Part shown: positions 36,465-49,029 of the stretch, one piece after another
Position numbering within the stretch: position 1 is the first letter of the stretch
How the letters are laid out: each line of letters starts with the position of its first letter
Assembly (NCBI RefSeq): GCF_000247695.1
Contig: NW_004624743.1
Location: forward strand, 4,459,624-4,523,623
DNA: 64,000 nucleotides
Origin: Heterocephalus glaber
Taxonomy: Eukaryota; Chordata; Mammalia; Rodentia; Bathyergidae
Direction: 5' to 3'
The notes under the pieces: model-generated
What the model was told of the DNA's origin: nothing
Seen by the model: the letters and a program-made list of their open reading frames with translations, nothing else
Databases searched by the model: none
Position numbers and translations under genes: made by a program

Positions 36465-39400
36465 ATTATATTTTTCATTCTATGGTTAAGTGGATTAGCA
36501 AATTTCCTTTGTATAACAAACGCAACATAATCATGCAGTTCCTTATTCATTGGTGGCAAAACTTTAACTGCAATTGCTGTTGTTGAAGATTTTCCTATCA
36601 TAGACAGGGAGAATGGTAAATTACTCTTGTAAACTTCAGCAATTATTTTTATAAAAAAAAAGATTCCTAGCTGAGAATTTGGTGGCTAAAAAAGTGCTCA
36701 CACTTTAAATTATAATGGATTCTTCTGGTATTTCCAATAATATTTGTGTCAAGTTAAGCTTCAATCAGTAGTATACCACAGCACCCATTTATTCCAAAAG
36801 TATTACATATTAGTAAATTGTTCTGAGTTATGCAAATTTAATGAGTCAACAGACCTCATTACTGTAATTTGTATTACCCTCACCCTCTCAGCATGGGTCA
36901 ACCAGACTCGTAAGTGGGGGAATAATCATGGACTCATACATATTCAACAGTAACTAGTTACTTACTGTAAGTAAAAGGGATGGCAGACCTTATAAAATAT
37001 GCCATTAAACCACAAACAAAAGTATCCTCAACTCAACATTTTCCTAATCAGATCCTGAACATTCCCATGGATCCTCCAATACCACACCTCATAAAGGATT
37101 ATGCTGCTAAACCGGTGTTGGATTGGTAAAAGGCAGCTATTAAAAACCTCACTTTCTCAGATTTAGGAAAGCACAGGACCCTGTGGACACACGGCCAGTT
37201 CTTTGCTGGGCTCTGGGAAATCTGGAGAAAATGAGACAGGGAGACTTGGGCTCTGTTGACATTCAGGTAAATCTTTAACGAAAGGACAAAATTGTTCTGC
37301 CCATACCGCGAATAAATCAGTCTATTGCTCAGCAATTTGAGGAGAAACCTGTAAATATTTGAAAATCGAGGCAGAGTAAGTGACAGACTCTTGGTAGAAA
37401 TGGTCCTCGGTAGCGGGCAGGTGTAAGCCACCGGAACTGCTTGACCAGTGCAAGACTTGTAGAAATGCAGCCTCCCCACTCATCCGTAAAGTTTTGTTTT
37501 TATTAGTTAATAAATATTAACAGGCTAATTGTATGAAATATTGATTGGCTAATGATACTACCAACAACGGAACACACATAATACTTCATATTATAGGAAA
37601 ATAGCTATTGATATAAAAAATCATGATCCAGTGAAACTAATGAATTAATTTTCTAAAGCATATATGAAATGAAAAAAATCAGTTAAAAATTCCTTATAGT
37701 CACATACGGGACATTTAGGAAAGTTTTATTTTTCAAAATTATAGCAAGGATTATCTCGAAAGCATGCCATTATGAATATTTTGAAATTTACGTTTTTCAC
37801 TTAAAATTTTTATACATTACAGATATCCTTTCTGAAATCCAGGGTACAACTTATAAAGTCATTTTTATCTTAAAACCAGCAAGTTCAGTCTGTAAGTCAC
37901 AAAATAATATTCAGGTTTCATACAACAGAAGCCTTTTTTTCATTCATATGAAACTCCTGCTATTCGATTTTATTTTGATAGCAGTTATTTGACTTTAGCA
38001 CCAGTCACAGCATTTCTGTATGTCTTGATAAGCTCATGGGGTTTTGATCTTTTTAGTTTTTTTGAGCTCTATCTTGATGAAGTAGGTGATAACCAAGTGT
38101 TGCCTGGTAGGTGGTGCAAACTTTTCCTGCCATAAAGGCTTCATCGCTCCTCCACCTAAACTACATGTCAAAGTGAATAAATGAAATTCTTTCTGAAGGA
38201 AAGTAATATATTACACTGATTATTTTTATGAATTACTTATTTATTTTAGTGCAAAATACAGCAAGATTTCTAACTAAATACTGTTTTAAAGGTAAACAAA
38301 AACAGTACACTTTCAAAATTTGAAGATATGTAAATAGATAATATGTCCTAAATAGAACTTGGCTAGTGTAATGCTCTAACTAAGTCTCTATATTTTTAAA
38401 TTTATGGTATGTGTGCTTCTTGAGGAACATTATTTCACTAATCTTTCGGATATTATAGTCAGTGTTGCCTGCAGAATTTTAGTTTCATCTTTAAAATGGA
38501 TTTGTGGGCTTTTAGGGCCATTGGCTGGCCTGTGAAAGGGCTTTTGTCATTCAATTCTTGTTTCATATCAATCAGCACATTTTTTTTTAGTTCCTATTTT
38601 GTTAAGTCAGGACTCTGAGGAAGAAGCTAAAAAATATAAGAATACAAACGCAGCTTTTAAAAATATGCAGGCTTCAACATTTAGAGATGATTAGGAGAAT
38701 TTAATAATGTGTAGTTCAACAATAAATAGGATTTTGTTGTTGTCATTTTGTCAGTTTTTGCTTATGTGTGTGTACCAGGAATAAAATATAACTGTCTTCA
38801 TTTCCATAGATGAAAGAGACAATAAGACTTTTGGTAACTTCTAAGTCTGTAACACAGTGAAAGAAAAATTAAAGAAAATGCTATATGCTGACAAACTCAG
38901 AAATAAATCTATTACTGGTAATATTAAATCATTTGCTGAAGAATACACCATTAAAGCTTCAATAATTTATTTGAATGTATATCAGCTAACATTGGTATTT
39001 AATTGCCAGTAACCAAAAGGTCACCTCAAATGGGAAACTGTTATTTGTGTATACGATTATGTTCAGAGGTCTTTTACCACCAGTCGTGCTGGATTCAGAG
39101 AATCAGTTTGTTATCAGCACTGATAACATCTGCTTCTTGCTTCTGTCAGCTTTGTTACCTCTAAGCTGCCTCCCTGAGGACAAACATGCCCTGGAGTTTG
39201 GAGAAAAGTGGCAGTGGGGAGAAATTTTAGCCTTGAATCAATCTGAGTTTTAATATTTGCAAATGACATTTCTTCTGTTAATTTGGAAAATAATGCTTCC
39301 TCGGGGCTTCAAGAGGAGAAACATGGCCGTCCCTGGGCCAACTCTGCTGGTGGCCAGTGGACCACAGCAATGGCAGGCCTTCCTTGTGCAGGAAGTAGGC

Positions 39401-40720
39401 GAGGGAACTACTGCACCAAAGAGAACGAATGGTGCGATGGCTGCTCTGGAAGGAAAAGCAAAGGAAGAATGTGGAGTTTAGGAAAAGCAAAGGAAGACCA
39501 GGGAGTTAGAGGCTCAGTAGGCTTTCATTTCATGGAGCAAGATAAGTACTGGTTGGGAATATGGATTTTTGTCTTTAACACTTCTGTAATGTATATGCTG
39601 GTATATTTTGTTGGAACATCTTAATAAAACGTTAACAAGGGGATCAAAATATCTAAATGTGGTTTAAAGAAGAGGATTTCACTGTTAGGAAAAATAAACT
39701 TTGAGAAATAAGCCCAAACTATTAAATGTTACAAAGACTATAGACAAATTTAATACTAAATATTGAAACATTTATAGCTAGTTCCTTTTTTACCTAATAA
39801 ATTCATATTTTGAAATATAACCCTAAGGGATAAATTGGCCAAGCAGATATGGATATGTTTGTGTTTACTGCCCACTATTATAAATGTCAAAAAAAATTAA
39901 ATTAGTAATATGTAATTTAATTTAGTAACACACATAGTCAAATACTTTGGGTACATTAATCATTTAAATTTGTATCTGTTTCAAAAAAAATAAATTTGTA
40001 TCTGTTACATTAAATATTGCACAACATATATCAGGTTAAAAAAGGTATATAAATGTAGTATAGTAATACTTATATAAGTAAATTCTCAGGGAAATTTGGA
40101 AAGGATCTATAACAAGATTTAAGAATTAGTTATTGCTGTATTATGAGGTCAAATTTTTTTATTTTTGTGTAAGAATATTGTGTATAAAATAAAAATGTAA
40201 AATTTAAGTACACAATGACAGAATAACTGAAAATGTCTTCACTTTTACAAAATGAAAGACAATTTCAGTAACATGAAAAAGCAAATCACTCATTTCAACA
40301 TACATGTGACATTTGGTATCAGCATAAGACTTTAAAATGATTAGTCCAAAGCATTGCTAACATTTTGCCAAATAAAACCTACTGTAGTTCCAAATATTTA
40401 TGACTGACGAGAAGATAATTACAACTATAAATCCCAATAACTTTTGATTTAAGAAGAACATTTAATTTATAGAGTTATGCAAGAGAGTCGGTGAACCTCA
40501 AATCTGAAATATTAGAAATTACCAAGTGTAAAGTTTGTATTCTATAAATATGGGAAACTGGGAACCATGATGTAAAATGACTCACCCTAAGTTCTCCAGC
40601 TCATTGAGGGAAAATGCAGCACCAAATCATAGTTCTAGCTTCCCCACTAAGCTACACTCCTATAGAAACCAGAAATGATCCCAGTACTTGAATTTTCCTC
40701 ACTAGTCTGGAAAAACAATG
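36465..40720. other. Unassigned intergenic sequence
   Basis: AT-rich desert. A small GC-richer patch at 39295-39510 ends in a 30-base tandem duplication (GGAAAAGCAAAGGAAGA at 39451 and 39481). No gene recognised. Confidence 0.4.
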
Positions 40721-40905
40721 ATTTGTATTGTGGTGTCAACCAATGGGTAGAAGGTTTGAGTTGCATACGCTATTTTTCTCATATTTCACTATGTAACTTA
40801 GCAGATGTTGGTTAAGCTCTGAGCCTCTTTCTGCTTACTTAAATGTGTAATGATTTCCTTCATAAAAGCATTGCAAACCCTTTGAGTTTGGGTGATAACA
40901 TACAT
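40720..40905 (+). mobile_element. MIR
   Basis: MIR-type order: an ACTATGTAACTTAGCAGATG-like core, AAGCTCTGAGCCTCTTTCTG, AAATGTGTAATGATTTCCTT and GCATTGCAAACC. Confidence 0.6.
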
Positions 40906-41282
40906 GAAGAACTTAGAAAAACTGGCTTGACCTATTGAATCTTTTCCAATTTTATCACACTATCTTGCTCAGGATTAAAATCGATCAGTCTCTTGCATTC
41001 AGGACTGAGTGTTGGGTGGCCCTTTAAGAATTTTGTAGAGAATACAAGATGCTGATTCTTAAGTCCCTATTTACTGTGTTTATTCACTTCCTTAATTTTA
41101 TTTATAGGAACCTGATTTTTATACAATGGAGAGATAAATTTTAATGGGCATCTAAGATAGAATAAGAAAGAAATTCCACCAGTTATGATGTTGCCTGAGT
41201 TTCTAGCGTTTCATCCTACAAGGTTACTTATATGAGCATTTATTTCACTAGATTTCATAACCATTCAGGGAAGTGTATTTTT

Positions 41283-41406
41283 GTTTTGTTTTGTTTTCTC
41301 TTTTGGTACCAGGGATCGAACTCGGGACCTTGGGAGGCAGGCAGCAGAACCACTGAGCTAAATCCCCGGCCCAATGTTATTTTGTTGTTGTTGGGTTTTT
41401 TTGAAA
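41283..41406 (-). mobile_element. ID-like tRNA SINE with extra 5' sequence
   Basis: The SINE body (41299-41372) reads GGGCCGGGGATTTAGCTCAG on the minus strand, with a GTTCGATCCC B box and an A-rich tail (41283-41303). A perfect 14-bp duplication (GGAAGTGTATTTTT, 41269-41282 and 41407-41420) encloses 34 extra bases (41373-41406) 5' of the SINE. These are A-rich in SINE orientation, as if a tail from a preceding monomer. Confidence 0.88.
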
Positions 41407-41420
41407 GGAAGTGTATTTTT

Positions 41421-42484
41421 AATGTGTGGTTTATCTAAATTTTGTATTTGACTGTCTTATTTTAAAACACATAAATCATAACACTATGCCACTTTCTGAG
41501 GAGAGTCTTTAACCATTATTAATGTCTGAGAACACTTGCTGATACAGCATTCCTTGGGAGGAATCTATTTGGGGACTTCCTGTTGAGCAGTGAAGGTCAG
41601 GGTAAAAGTGTGGTACTCCCGCCCCTTCTCTGAGCATCACCTCGGGGGCGCTGAGTAGTCCAGTAGAACCGAGGACACAGAACAGGACCCTGAGGAGACC
41701 TTACGAGTAGGAAGTCAGCAGCAAGTGCATTTCTAAGCGGCCCTGAACACGAATGAGCTTCCACCATGGAGACTGTGGAAGCACCTGACTGCCTGCCAGC
41801 CTGAGACCCCTTCCTCATAGACAGGAAGAAGCTCCCAGTGGAGAGCTCCAGGGTAGTGCTCACAGGAAATGCGTAGTAGGCAATGCCCGGAAATAGATTT
41901 CAGCCGGGGAGAAGAAGACTTTCCCGTCCAAGGCTGTGAAGGCCTGGGGAATGGTGTATTTAGTCATGATTCATCTGCTCCCTAAAATTTGAAACTTTCT
42001 CTTACTGTGATTTTTCCAAGATAAACATGACAAAATAATAGTGTTTTAAAAGGCTACTTTACTCAGTAACATTCTTTTCTATGAGATTAAAAATAATGTT
42101 CAAACTTAAAATATAACACATCACATATTCAGCCCATATTTTTAAATTCAACTATTGATTTAGGACTTGAAAGTAATTAAGTGGTTTTATGTTTCCCTGT
42201 GCAATGATATTTATTTTATTATTTTTTTTAAAAAACTATATGAAAAATTTTACTTCATCCTCCATCAAGGATTATTTATCTCACAAAGGGGTAAAAACTG
42301 CAACTTGGCTTGCTTGTCGACAGAGAGGGCTCTGCGTCGCCACTGCAGCACGTGTGCCATAGGTTTGCCACCACTGAGCTGGAGCATTACTTTATGATAT
42401 TTTTTCTTAAATGTTATCTTACAGTATATGTTTTTAGTAGTTTAAAAAGACTGTAAATTTTATGACACTGAACAAAGATTATTG
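41421..42484. other. Unassigned intergenic sequence
   Basis: Contains a GC-rich patch at 41590-41830 without recognisable gene or repeat signatures. Confidence 0.4.
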
Positions 42485-42665
42485 AAGCATGATATAATAG
42501 AAAGAACAGCCGATGGAGTCACATAGATCTTAAACTGACTCTGACACTTACTTTCCTGGAACTTTAAAGCATCAAATTCCAACTTCCTAGGATGTTGTGA
42601 AAATTAAGAGACAACAATTATGAAGCTCCTAGCATATGGAAGATGCTCAGGAAATTTCAGCTCCC
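42485..42665 (+). mobile_element. MIR
   Basis: Blocks AAGAACAGCCGATGGAGTCA, GACTCTGACACTTACTTTCC, AGGATGTTGTGAAAATTAAG and a CTCCTAGCATATGGAAGATG-like end follow the MIR consensus order. Confidence 0.75.
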
Positions 42666-42669
42666 TTTC

Positions 42670-44069
42670 CTTTAAAGAGTGATATATATATATATGAGTA
42701 TATCAGTGGTATCAGTTTTAAACATCATGCTTCATTATTTCCCTCAGACAAACTGTGGCATAACATGAAGCATCAAGATCAAAAGAGATCAAAAGAGATA
42801 CAGTTGTTTCCTCAATGTGGGAACCTTGCATTTTGACATCAGTATCATGATCTCTCATTAGTTTGTATGAGAGATTATGGGGATGCTTCAAAATCTGTCT
42901 GTAACATCCTGGTACATTCAGTTTCAGGGCAGGTACTTTAAACCTACATCTCTGCTAAGTATTTCCCCATACCACTGCCCTACTTTGTTCTCTGGGTCCT
43001 GAATATTGTATCCAAGTACTGGAAGAATCAGCTGGTGTATATCATATGTACCAGCTGCTTCCTCTTCTTTGTTACCAGATGAACTTTACCATTTGGGAAA
43101 TGCCCATCAATATCTTCATCCAAACAGATCAAATCACCTTCCACCACTTTTGATCCATAGCTTGCAAGTCTGTAAGACACTTGCAATGATATTTAAAACT
43201 GTGATCCTCATAGACATTTAACCTACTCTTTTGTTAAAATTAATATAACACCTTTGTTCTAAACTTAAATCCAATGAAGCAATTATAAGATTTTAATTAA
43301 TTTCTTAGATTATTTTTCTGCAGTGTCAAGGCCCATATGAAATATAATGTGTGTATTGATGTACATCTTTCTGAATTGAGAAACATATTCACATGCACAT
43401 GTGTTTTCCAGTTGAATAATTATGATAAATTCTCTATATGCATTCGGGATGATCAAAATATAAGGTGAATGTTAAAAATTTATACAGTAAAAGATACATT
43501 GCCATTTTTCCCTCTCAAAATCCTTCCCCTTGCTTTGAACACACTTATCTCACTGTTCTTGCCAATTTCTGCAGCCGCTCCAGAGTTCTTTTTCATCCAT
43601 GCTTTTATCTACACTATCCTGGCTGCCTCAGTGTCTAGAATGGATTCAGTTACCTTTCATGGTCATTTTGATTTTAGGAACAGTCAGAGTTGTGTGGCAT
43701 CCTGGCCTGTGGATGAGGTGCATGGGCTACACTCACTGGCATCCTGAGCCGACCGAGGAGCTGGACAGCACTCGGCAGCAGCCCGTATGGTTTTTGTGAT
43801 CAAAACCTGTCAGGACACTCATGAGTTTCAGAACTTCTTCAGAAAGTGGCAAGCGCTGTAGGATAAATGTGTTTGAAGTGAGGAAGAGTAGTTTGAGGAG
43901 TATCTGGGCAATGTGTCTTATACTGTAGTAAACCTTTAAAAATTAAACATTGTCCATATGGATTGAACACATCAAATGTAATAGACATCAGAGAAGGGGA
44001 AATAGTAGAACAATATAATGAAACATTTGCTTATTATTAAATTGTGTTATTTCTAAGAAAAGTGGTAAG
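42670..44069. other. Unassigned intergenic sequence
   Basis: No gene or clear repeat. The 43500-43800 open frames show no domain. Confidence 0.4.
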
Positions 44070-44070
44070 A

Positions 44071-44152
44071 TTTTTTTTGGTACCGGGAATCGAACTCAGG
44101 TTCTTGTGCTTTCGGGGTAGGTGGCAGAACCACTGAGCTAAATCCCTGGCCC
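44071..44152 (-). mobile_element. ID-like tRNA SINE
   Basis: Minus strand: GGGCCAGGGATTTAGCTCAG, GAGTTCGATTCCCGGTACC, poly-A. The flanking duplication is only approximate. Confidence 0.92.
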
Positions 44153-44944
44153 AAGTACGATATTTTTAAAAGCAACAAAATAATTAATTTAATAAATAAA
44201 TGGGTACCTATGTGCCCTTTTAAAAAATTTTTATGTATCTCATGATTGTTCCACAAAAGAGGTGAGAAGGCAGAGGTGGATTTTGGAAGAGGTTAGGGAA
44301 ACATCTCCAAAGTGTAAACATACCGAGAGATAAGGTCAAATTATTATGATTCAAATGCTCAAACCTAAATAACTAAGTCCTCCGAGCTCTGTGTTCTCAT
44401 TTAGTTAACAAGTGAGTAGAACTTTCAAGTAAAAATAGAAGCTAACAACAAACATAAAAACAATAGCAAAGTAAAGAAATCACAATAAAAAGAAGTTCCT
44501 TTATTTATACTACCACTAAGTAAATATTGTACTATGCATCATAGCAAACCGAGAAAAGGTGTACTACATTTAGGGTTAGTTTCATCTATCATATGTGAGG
44601 TTGCTTGAGGCTGAGGATATGGCAGTTTAAAAAATAAAATCACAAAATGAACAACAGCAACAGTAAGGCTTCTGGCCTCATGGAGCTTTGGGGATTGTAG
44701 GATTTTATTTTTATGTTCACTTTTTCAAAGGAATAATTAAATACTAGCCTTTTAACTGATACATCTATTTTGTGTTTCTGACCCAAAAAAAACCCCTCTC
44801 AGTTTGAAATGTAACTTTTAACTCTACAGTTTAAGTTGTCCTAAATATGTAATATAATCATGTGAATTTACAACTTTTTATGTTTATAAATATCATTTTT
44901 ATACCTGGAAAAACACTATATTTGTGTGTTGTGACACATAGTTT

Positions 44945-45136
44945 TGTGTGCCTGTGGAGAAATTGAACAAGGGTTTTTGCACTGAGCTACACCATCAGCA
45001 CTTTTCATTTATTTTTCATTTTGAGGCAGGGTCTCGCCAAGTTGGTGAATTGTCCAGCTGGGCTTGAACTAGCAGTCCTCTTGCCCCTGCCTCCCACAGT
45101 ATGGGATTACGGCCATAAGCCGCCAAGCCTGGCTTG
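44945..45136 (-). mobile_element. B1-dID-type composite SINE
   Basis: On the plus strand the ID part (TTGCACTGAGCTACACCATC) comes first, then the B1 part in reverse (GAGGCAGGGTCTCGCCAAGT, GGGCTTGAACTAGCAGTCCT, ATGGGATTACGGCCATAAGC). A young SINE lies directly beside it. Confidence 0.8.
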
Positions 45137-45149
45137 TAAGAAAAGCTTT

Positions 45150-45241
45150 ATTTATTTATTTTTTTTGATACCGGGGATCGAACTCAGATCCTTTTGCTTG
45201 CAAGGCAGGCGGCGGAACCACTGAGCTAAATCCCCGGCCCC
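45150..45241 (-). mobile_element. ID-like tRNA SINE (left arm of inverted pair)
   Basis: Minus strand: GGGGCCGGGGATTTAGCTCA, intact B box GTTCGATCCC, poly-A. An imperfect 12-bp duplication (AAGAAAAGCTTT / AAGAAAAACTTT) flanks it. Confidence 0.92.
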
Positions 45242-45283
45242 AAGAAAAACTTTTAATAATCTTCTCCAAGAATAACACCTTCC

Positions 45284-45389
45284 CAGCTGGAGATTTAGCT
45301 CAGTGGTTCTGCTGCCTGCCTCACAAAGCACAAGGTCCCGAGTTTGAACCCCAGTACCAAAACAAACAAACAAAAAATAAAATAACCCA
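45284..45389 (+). mobile_element. ID-like tRNA SINE (right arm of inverted pair)
   Basis: Plus strand: GGAGATTTAGCTCAGTGGTT, a GAGTTTGAACCCC B box, a (CAAA)n tail. A perfect 17-bp duplication (CAAGAATAACACCTTCC) lies at 45267-45283 and 45390-45406. Confidence 0.94.
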
Positions 45390-45419
45390 CAAGAATAACA
45401 CCTTCCTGGATTGCTGTCC

Positions 45420-45870
45420 CCTTGCAATGTAACACTGCAGCCACAGCCATTATGGAGTGGAGCTGTTACCCTACTTCCTCTCACCTGAGAAGGTCCTGAT
45501 TCTCCCTTTGGTGCACAGAATGTGTGCAGTGTGATCTGTGTGAGTCCCGGGCCTAGGTCACAGCAGGCCTTGGAGTTTCCAGTCTCTTCATCGTAGGACA
45601 CTAAGGCCACCATGTCTCACCAAGGAAGAAGTCTCACCAAGCCTCCTTGAGGATGAGTCAAGGAGAGGAAACCCGAGGGGCCTTGGCTGAGCATCCTCAG
45701 GTGTGGCCGGTCCTCCCCAGCTGAACACAGACTCATGCTGGGGCTAGGCAGGAGGAGTGGAAGCTCCACGGCCTCCCACGGGATTGCCTGAAGTTGTGAA
45801 TCACTGAGTAAGCCACTGAGACTTGGAGTGGTTTGTTATAGAGCAGTAGATAACTTACACATTGCTTTAT
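45420..45870 (+). mobile_element. MLT1-type MaLR solo LTR
   Basis: Blocks include GGCCACCATGTCTCACCAAG, GAACACAGACTCATGCTGGG and the end CACTGAGTAAGCCACTGAGA ... GTGGTTTGTTATAGAGCAGT, matching the MLT1 LTR order. Confidence 0.7.
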
Positions 45871-46539
45871 TTTTGCTAGACCATGCGCGAGCACAGGAGA
45901 AATTAGAGCGACTGAAAATCAATTCAGAACTTATCGATTTTTAAAAATGACACCATAAACATGTAACTCTTCTGAGGTGCACAATAACAAAAGTGAAGAA
46001 GCTATCCATCTGCCAGATGGACTGCGAACAGTTTTATTACTTGTTGAAAGAATATATTTAGTCAGTATTTTTGAATGAATAAAACATAGAACGAATACCA
46101 TCATCTCAGACGATTGCACAGGATGTGTACAAAATAATTGTGAAGTGAAGCCTGAAGACAATTATCCTGTTAAAACAGAGACTTCAAAAACCACCTTAGC
46201 AAAAGAAAGAGTAGAAACTTCGAGTGACTTGAAATTTGAGTCATGACATATCAGATTAAGTCTCTAATCTTCCGACAGCTGGAATGTAGCTGCTTAGGCA
46301 GAGGACTCCATTGGTAGCATCTGAGCTCCTTTTAAGGCCTGTAGATTTTTCAGTGATGTAATAGGTTCTTACTGCTACTTGTTTTTATTGTTTCATAGAA
46401 ACCTATTAATATTTAGTTGATATTTTATAGGTACATTGACTGACAATTCTCTTCTTTCGAAAGCAAGTGTTCTCTTCTCGTGGCTATTAACAGCTCCTGA
46501 TAGAATGCCTTTCACTTTCAATTTTCCAGATATTTTGAA

Positions 46540-46690
46540 GGCTGCTCCATGGAGGTGCCCGTTAGACTCTGACGCTCTCTCAGGCCCAGATGCAATCTCA
46601 TTTATCACAGTGTTCCTGGGGCCAGCAATTTGCAATTCTATGGCAGAAAGCAGTTATTCAACAAATATCGGCCCCTTGAATGAATGATTT
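46540..46690 (+). mobile_element. Possible L2 3'-end fragment
   Basis: GCAGTTATTCAACAAATATC followed by TTGAATGAATGA resembles the L2/MIR-type 3' end. The part before it is too diverged to be sure. Confidence 0.4.
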
Positions 46691-47799
46691 GAGAATATTG
46701 GTCAAATATAAATATTTATAATCCAGATTCTTATGAACTAAAGTGTTCTGATCTTCTTTATGTCTTTCCTATGAAACAACCAGAAAGATGTTGATTTGCA
46801 TGATGTTCGCAGGAAAAAATGAAATATACTACATGGTTGCCTTGAATAAAACATGCTGAGGGAAAATATTTTCCAAAAATCTATGTACTCATTGTGGTTT
46901 GTGTGTTCATAATATTGACCACAATTCTAATATAGAAAGATAGAATTGGAAGAAAATTGGAGAAAATTATTTTTAAATGACAACACTTACACCATACTGG
47001 AAAAATTTCCACAAAGTCTGAGGTGGATGAAAAGGGAACAGAATATTTTCAGGCCACTGAGGCAGTGTCCAGGCTCATGGTGTCTGAGGCAGATCCCTGA
47101 GTGGTTGTGGGTTGTCGGTCGCTCCTCTCCAGAGGCCCTGTGAGTCTCAGGCGGAAAACAGGAGTGCCCTGAATAGCGATAAAGAAAAAAACCTTTCAGT
47201 GCCCATTATCTTTCACCAGCTTCTGACTTAGAAAGTGATTTCCCCTCTGGACAGGTTTTTAAATATTTCTTACAGGCCATATTGATTTGCAAAAGTACTT
47301 TGTGGTTTCTTCGTGCAAAATGCACTTAGTACTAATAGCTTGCTGCTGTCCCAGATTTTACAGAAACAGACCCTTTCTTTTCTTGCAGAAATAAGATAGA
47401 AATACTTTTACTTTGGGAATAGCCTGTCTGTCTTTTCCTTTGTGTTTATTTTTGGCTTGAGGCCTACCACCTTTTAGTATTCGTTTTCAAAATAAGTTAT
47501 CCTGGAAAATTTAAAACATAAAAAGAATAATGGTAATGAAAATGAACACGACTAAGGGTAATTAATAATTGTGACAAAATATATGAATATTATCTGCAGA
47601 TGTTTTGAAATCAGCTAATTGAAATATGCATTCGGAATGTCTCATTATTGTATAAAATGTATCCATTTAAATGTTTTCCAAATAGCTAATATATTTGCTA
47701 ATTATTTGAATAATAAAAATATATAGTCTTTAGTAAATAGGAGTGAATTATTCTGTTATATGATTAATTTCACTGCTTGTGAATGAGGGTTTTCTGTTG
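46691..47799. other. Unassigned intergenic sequence
   Basis: AT-rich; no gene or clear repeat seen. Confidence 0.4.
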
Positions 47800-47992
47800 T
47801 TACTGTTGTTTGGTAAGAATTGGGCCCAGGGCCATTGCACTGAGCTACATCCTCCCACTGCCTTTTATTTTTCATCTTTGAGACAGGGACCTCTTAAGTG
47901 ACTCATGCTGAGCTTGGACTTCTGATCTTTCTGCTCTAGCCTCAGCCCCTCAGAGTGCTGGGATTGCAGGCATGCACCACCTTGCCTAGCCT
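47800..47992 (-). mobile_element. B1-dID-type composite SINE
   Basis: The plus strand reads the ID part (GGGCCATTGCACTGAGCTAC) and then the reverse B1 part (GAGACAGGGACCTCTTAAGT, CTCAGAGTGCTGGGATTGCA, GGCATGCACCACCTTGCCTA). Confidence 0.82.
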
Positions 47993-47994
47993 GA

Positions 47995-48849
47995 GAGCAT
48001 TTTTACATAAGAAATCTAAAAATCAATGATCTAGATACCCTAACCACAGGGAAGGTGTTTTCAGTTGTCACTCTGTAGGACAATGCTTTCCAAGACTCCT
48101 CAGTGGGCGGCTATACCCTGTGGCCACAGTGTGTGTAGTCTCCTGACCAACCTGACTACTGAGTAAGCCCACATGTATAATACAGGCCCTCCTTCTGTTT
48201 CCTTTCCTGAGTGCTGCTCTCCGGAAGTGACCTGTACACAGAGGGGTGGCTTCCCTGTTTGAGAAACTGAAATCTAAGCCAGCTTAGTAAGGGAGCCCAG
48301 GCAGGCGACAGCAGGCCCACAGTAAAATGTTTTCTGTAAGTTTGAGATTGTTTCATAGTTTTAAGAAATGCAAAACATATAATTACAGAAGATTGTACTC
48401 GCTTACTAGCAACAAAATAAAAAGCAATGAAATTTAAAAGTTTAAAATCAGTACCTAGATTATAGATTGAATACTGTATGCTGAGTAAAACCCACTCACA
48501 AAAGCAGGCTTTTTCACCAAAAAAATGTCTTCTTGTGCTATAAAATGCTTCTTTAGCATCTATGAAGACCATAGAAACCAGAATTTCTCTGGGTTTCTCT
48601 GTAACATTGAGCAGTAAGATGGGTAAACAGCTCAAGGACTGCCTGACTGGAAAAGTGGAACAATTTACTTTCAATACCTGATGGAATCAAGTAACAATAC
48701 AGAGCCAAGTTAGGGAAGAATCTTTTAGAAACAACTTCATTATAATATTGGGCTTTAAATGTTTTCTTTTAGATAACCTTATTTTCTCTAGCATTTTTCA
48801 AGAAATAAAATGGCTACAGTGACTAAGGATGTAGAAGATATATATATAT
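47995..48849. other. Unassigned intergenic sequence
   Basis: The longest open frame (minus strand, about 48156-48674) shows no signal peptide, domain or splice context that supports a gene. Confidence 0.4.
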
Positions 48850-48949
48850 NNNNNNNNNNNNNNNNNNNNNNNNNNNNNNNNNNNNNNNNNNNNNNNNNNN
48901 NNNNNNNNNNNNNNNNNNNNNNNNNNNNNNNNNNNNNNNNNNNNNNNNN
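48850..48949. other. Assembly gap (100 N)
   Basis: Exactly 100 N, the conventional placeholder for a gap of unknown size. It is bordered by a (TA)n run on the left and the poly-T of a minus-strand SINE on the right. Confidence 0.99.
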
Positions 48950-49028
48950 TTTTTTGGTACCGAGGGATCAAACTCAGTACCTTGCATTTGTGAGGCAGGC
49001 GGAGGAACCACTGAGCTAAATCCCCGGC
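48950..49028 (-). mobile_element. ID-like tRNA SINE at gap edge
   Basis: Minus strand: GCCGGGGATTTAGCTCAGTG, GAGTTTGATCCCTCGGTACC, poly-A running into the gap. The tail length and left duplication are unknown because of the gap. Confidence 0.9.
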
Positions 49029-49029
49029 T

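Noticed and set aside
48156..48674. 172-codon minus-strand open frame
   Set aside because: The composition is typical of random AT-rich translation and no homology was recognised. A processed pseudogene is possible but unsupported.
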